Source: Acidobacteriota bacterium
GTDB lineage: Bacteria; Acidobacteriota; Vicinamibacteria; Vicinamibacterales; 2-12-FULL-66-21
NCBI GenBank assembly: GCA_013362195.1
Contig: JABFWM010000080.1
Span: forward strand, 1-23,286
Length of the DNA: 23,286 nucleotides
Direction: 5' to 3'
Shown: one piece after another, positions 21,626 to 23,286 of the stretch
Layout: each line of letters starts with the position of its first letter
How positions within the stretch are numbered: the stretch's first letter is position 1
Translations under genes and position numbers: made by a program
The notes under the pieces: model-generated
Database searches by the model: none
Told to the model about the DNA's origin: nothing
What the model saw: the letters and a program-made list of their open reading frames with translations, nothing else

Positions 21626-22774
21626 ATGAGCACTACCGACCGCCAGCCCCGCGCGCGCGATCCGTACCTGGTCAAATCCGTCGTTCATTCGTCGCAGCTG
21701 CTCTCCGCCTTCCGATCCTCGGGCGAAGCGCTGCCGCTCCGCGAGATCGCGGCGCGGAGCGGACTGCCCAAGAGCATGACGTTCCGCCTGCTCTACACGC
21801 TCGAACGGTGCGGGATGATCGAGAAGGCGGGCGAGAACCTGTACCGCTCGCACCTGCGGCCCTTCAAGCAGCGTCCGTATCGCCTCGGCTACGCCGCTCA
21901 AGGCACCGACTATCAGTTCTCCAAGGATGTCTCGACCAGCCTGCAGCGCACCGCCGCCGCGCAGGGCATCGAGTTGATCTGCGTCGACAACCGCTACAAC
22001 GCGAAGATCGCGCAGCGCAACGCCGACGTGCTGGTCCGCGAGAAAGTGGACCTCGTCATCGAGTTCCAGACCGACGACCACGTCGCGCCGATCGTCGCGC
22101 AGAAGTACCGCGCCGCCGGCATCCCGCTGATTGCGATTGAGATTCCCCACCCCGGCGCGACCTATTTCGGCGCCAACAACTACGAAGCGGGCTTGATTGG
22201 CGGCCGCCATCTCGGGCGCTGGGCCAAGCAGCAGCGCTGCTCGGACGCCGACGAAATCGTCTTCCTCGCGCTCGATCGCGCCGGCAGCCTGCCGAAGATG
22301 CGCCTCACCGGGATGCTCGTCGGGATGAAAGAGGTGTATTCAGCGCTCGAGAACTGCCGCGTCACCTACCTGGATGGCGACGGCAAGCTGGGCGAGAGCT
22401 TCGAAGCAATGCGGCGCTACCTGCGCACGAGCCGCTCGCGCCGCTTCCTGATCGGGGCAATCAACGATCCGAGCGCGCTCGGGGCGCTGCGCGCGATGCA
22501 GGAAGCGGGACGCGTCGAGTCGTGCGCGATCATGGGGCAGAACGCGTCGCCGGAAGGGCGGGCGGAACTGCGGCAGCCGGGCACCCGCCTCATTGGATCC
22601 GTGGCCTACTTCCCGGAGAAGTACGGGCCGGAGATCCTCGCCGTCGCGCTCGACATCCTGCACCGCCGCGCCGTGCCGCCGGCGGTCTTCGTCAAGCACC
22701 AGCTGGTCACGCCGGAGAACGTCGACCACATCTATCCGAACGATCAGCTCATTCAGATGGGCGCGCTCGTCTGA
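21626..22774 (+). CDS. Transcriptional regulator: IclR-type HTH joined to a periplasmic-binding-protein-like sugar sensor
   Basis: This 382-residue cytoplasmic protein has no signal peptide. Residues 15-78 form an IclR-type winged helix-turn-helix (VKSVVHSSQLLSAF, PLREIAARSGLPKSMTFRLL, YTLERCGMIEK). Residues 85-382 have the type-1 periplasmic-binding-protein fold of ribose/rhamnose receptors (Peripla_BP_4 style), with an F-G-A-N-N-Y-E-A-G hinge-region motif. Typical IclR proteins carry a GAF-like effector domain instead, and LacI proteins a LacI HTH, so the combination is unusual. It probably senses a sugar and controls the flanking rhamnose genes and itself, via the palindrome at 21536-21563. 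ATG 21626 is preferred to TTG 21623; the ribosome site is weak. Target and ligand are inferred from context. Confidence 0.85.
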   Translation: MSTTDRQPRARDPYLVKSVVHSSQLLSAFRSSGEALPLREIAARSGLPKSMTFRLLYTLERCGMIEKAGENLYRSHLRPFKQRPYRLGYAAQGTDYQFSKDVSTSLQRTAAAQGIELICVDNRYNAKIAQRNADVLVREKVDLVIEFQTDDHVAPIVAQKYRAAGIPLIAIEIPHPGATYFGANNYEAGLIGGRHLGRWAKQQRCSDADEIVFLALDRAGSLPKMRLTGMLVGMKEVYSALENCRVTYLDGDGKLGESFEAMRRYLRTSRSRRFLIGAINDPSALGALRAMQEAGRVESCAIMGQNASPEGRAELRQPGTRLIGSVAYFPEKYGPEILAVALDILHRRAVPPAVFVKHQLVTPENVDHIYPNDQLIQMGALV

Positions 22775-23038
22775 TTGCCGATTGCCGGTTGCAGACTGCC
22801 GATTCACGGATCGTCGATTGGCGGATTGATGATTCGGATTGGGGATTGGCAATTGATTGCGGATTGAGGATTGGCGATTTCATTGCGGATTCAGGATTGA
22901 ATTGACGAATCGTCAACGACGATCGCCAATCCCAATCGTCAATCGAAAATCGACAATCCAATCGTCAATCGCCAGTGCCAATCGACCATCCCCAATCCGG
23001 AATCCGTGAATCTTCAATCTGCAGTCGCCAATCGGCAG
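22775..23038. repeat. Long imperfect inverted repeat of GATTG/CAATC words
   Basis: The left arm (about 22773-22908) is built of irregularly spaced GATTG-type words. The right arm (22910-23037) is built of CAATC-type words. The centre is a short perfect palindrome, TTGACGA and TCGTCAA around one base (22902-22916). The ends also correspond: a GATTCACGGAT word near 22801 matches ATCCGTGAATC near 23002. It fills the whole gap between the convergent regulator and aldolase genes and overlaps the regulator's stop codon. No gene is seen in it. It could form a giant hairpin on either transcript. Confidence 0.9.
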
Positions 23039-23048
23039 TGCGCGAGGC

Positions 23049-23286
23049 TCAGCGTAAGAAGGCCTCGGGCAGCCCCCCGTCGACCGGGATCACGTGGCCG
23101 GTGGTCTTCGCACTCTGATCCCCGGCCAGCCAGCAGATCGCGTTCGCATTGTCGATCGGCAGGATCGGGCGCTTCGTGATCGTCCGCTGCGCGTAGAACT
23201 CGGCGAGCTTGTTCTGGAGCGACTCGGTGGACTCCGATGCGTCGTAAGCGATGTTGTACTTCGTGAGCGACACCATCACCCGATCG
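23049..23286 (-). CDS. Short-chain dehydrogenase C-terminus, probably of a bifunctional rhamnulose(-phosphate) aldolase/lactaldehyde dehydrogenase
   Basis: The frame is open from the right edge to the TGA at 23049-23051, giving about 78 C-terminal residues. The A-K-T-T-G-H-V-I-P-V-D-G-G-L-P-E-A-F ending is the short-chain dehydrogenase C-terminus. The combination with EFYAQRTITKRPILPIDNANAI and a final A-F-L-R resembles bifunctional aldolase/dehydrogenase proteins of the B. subtilis YuxG or RhaEW type. These split rhamnulose or rhamnulose 1-phosphate and oxidise the lactaldehyde released. The Rossmann motif, catalytic Tyr-Lys and the aldolase domain are outside the window, so the assignment rests on the tail and on the nearby rhamnose genes. 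GTG 23279 is an internal codon. It is convergent with the regulator. Confidence 0.65.
   Translation of the reverse strand, partial: DRVMVSLTKYNIAYDASESTESLQNKLAEFYAQRTITKRPILPIDNANAICWLAGDQSAKTTGHVIPVDGGLPEAFLR

Noticed and set aside
20522..22210. A 562-codon minus-strand open frame across cysN, cysH and the regulator
   Set aside because: It is antisense to three recognisable genes and is Arg/Ala-rich without motifs.

Overview
The window is high-GC bacterial DNA with tightly packed genes, many stop/start overlaps (ATGA), and short GC-rich palindromes in most intergenic gaps. No rRNA, tRNA, CRISPR, transposase or phage gene was seen. The dispersed GGGTCT..AGACCC hairpins, the GCTTCCGCC palindrome array, the ATCCGTGG element and the gene content suggest an Acidobacteriota genome, perhaps class Vicinamibacteria. 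That placement is inference from memory of such genomes.

Layout. Bases 1-361 hold the C-terminus of an M19 dipeptidase. A uridine kinase, probably translated from a leaderless mRNA, ends at 1063. A convergent gene for a small secreted protein of unknown function (1222-1779, minus) follows. Next is a plus-strand group: a large GT-C-like membrane protein interrupted by an 18-bp tandem repeat, dUTPase, and an overlapping DNPH1-type 2'-deoxynucleotide N-hydrolase (1925-4606). Bases 4705-9159 (minus) encode an RND efflux pair, adaptor lipoprotein then MdtB/MdtC-like permease.

Bases 9226-17186 (minus) form a sugar-uptake and rhamnose block. In transcription order it is: type-B carboxylesterase, two-domain sugar ABC ATPase, permease, a permease fused in one reading frame to its own substrate-binding domain, a frameshifted L-rhamnose isomerase, and a NIPSNAP protein. 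At the right end lie a regulator joining an IclR-type HTH to a sugar-binding periplasmic-protein fold (21626-22774), and the C-terminus of what looks like a bifunctional rhamnulose(-phosphate) aldolase/short-chain dehydrogenase (23049-23286, minus). These fit one rhamnose-utilisation locus.

An assimilatory sulfate-reduction operon sits inside that locus, divergent from the esterase: TauE/SafE-family transporter, cysD, cysN and an APS-reductase-type cysH (17671-21439). It is preceded by a 33-codon ORF with six cysteine codons in a 14-codon stretch. After that comes a hairpin whose outer stem buries the Shine-Dalgarno sequence and the first base of the GTG start of the transporter gene. This looks like a cysteine-responsive translational attenuator and is the most striking regulatory structure here.

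Other points: a perfect 12-bp inverted repeat overlaps the predicted -35 of the regulator's promoter, and a 265-bp imperfect inverted repeat built of GATTG/CAATC words separates the convergent regulator and aldolase genes.
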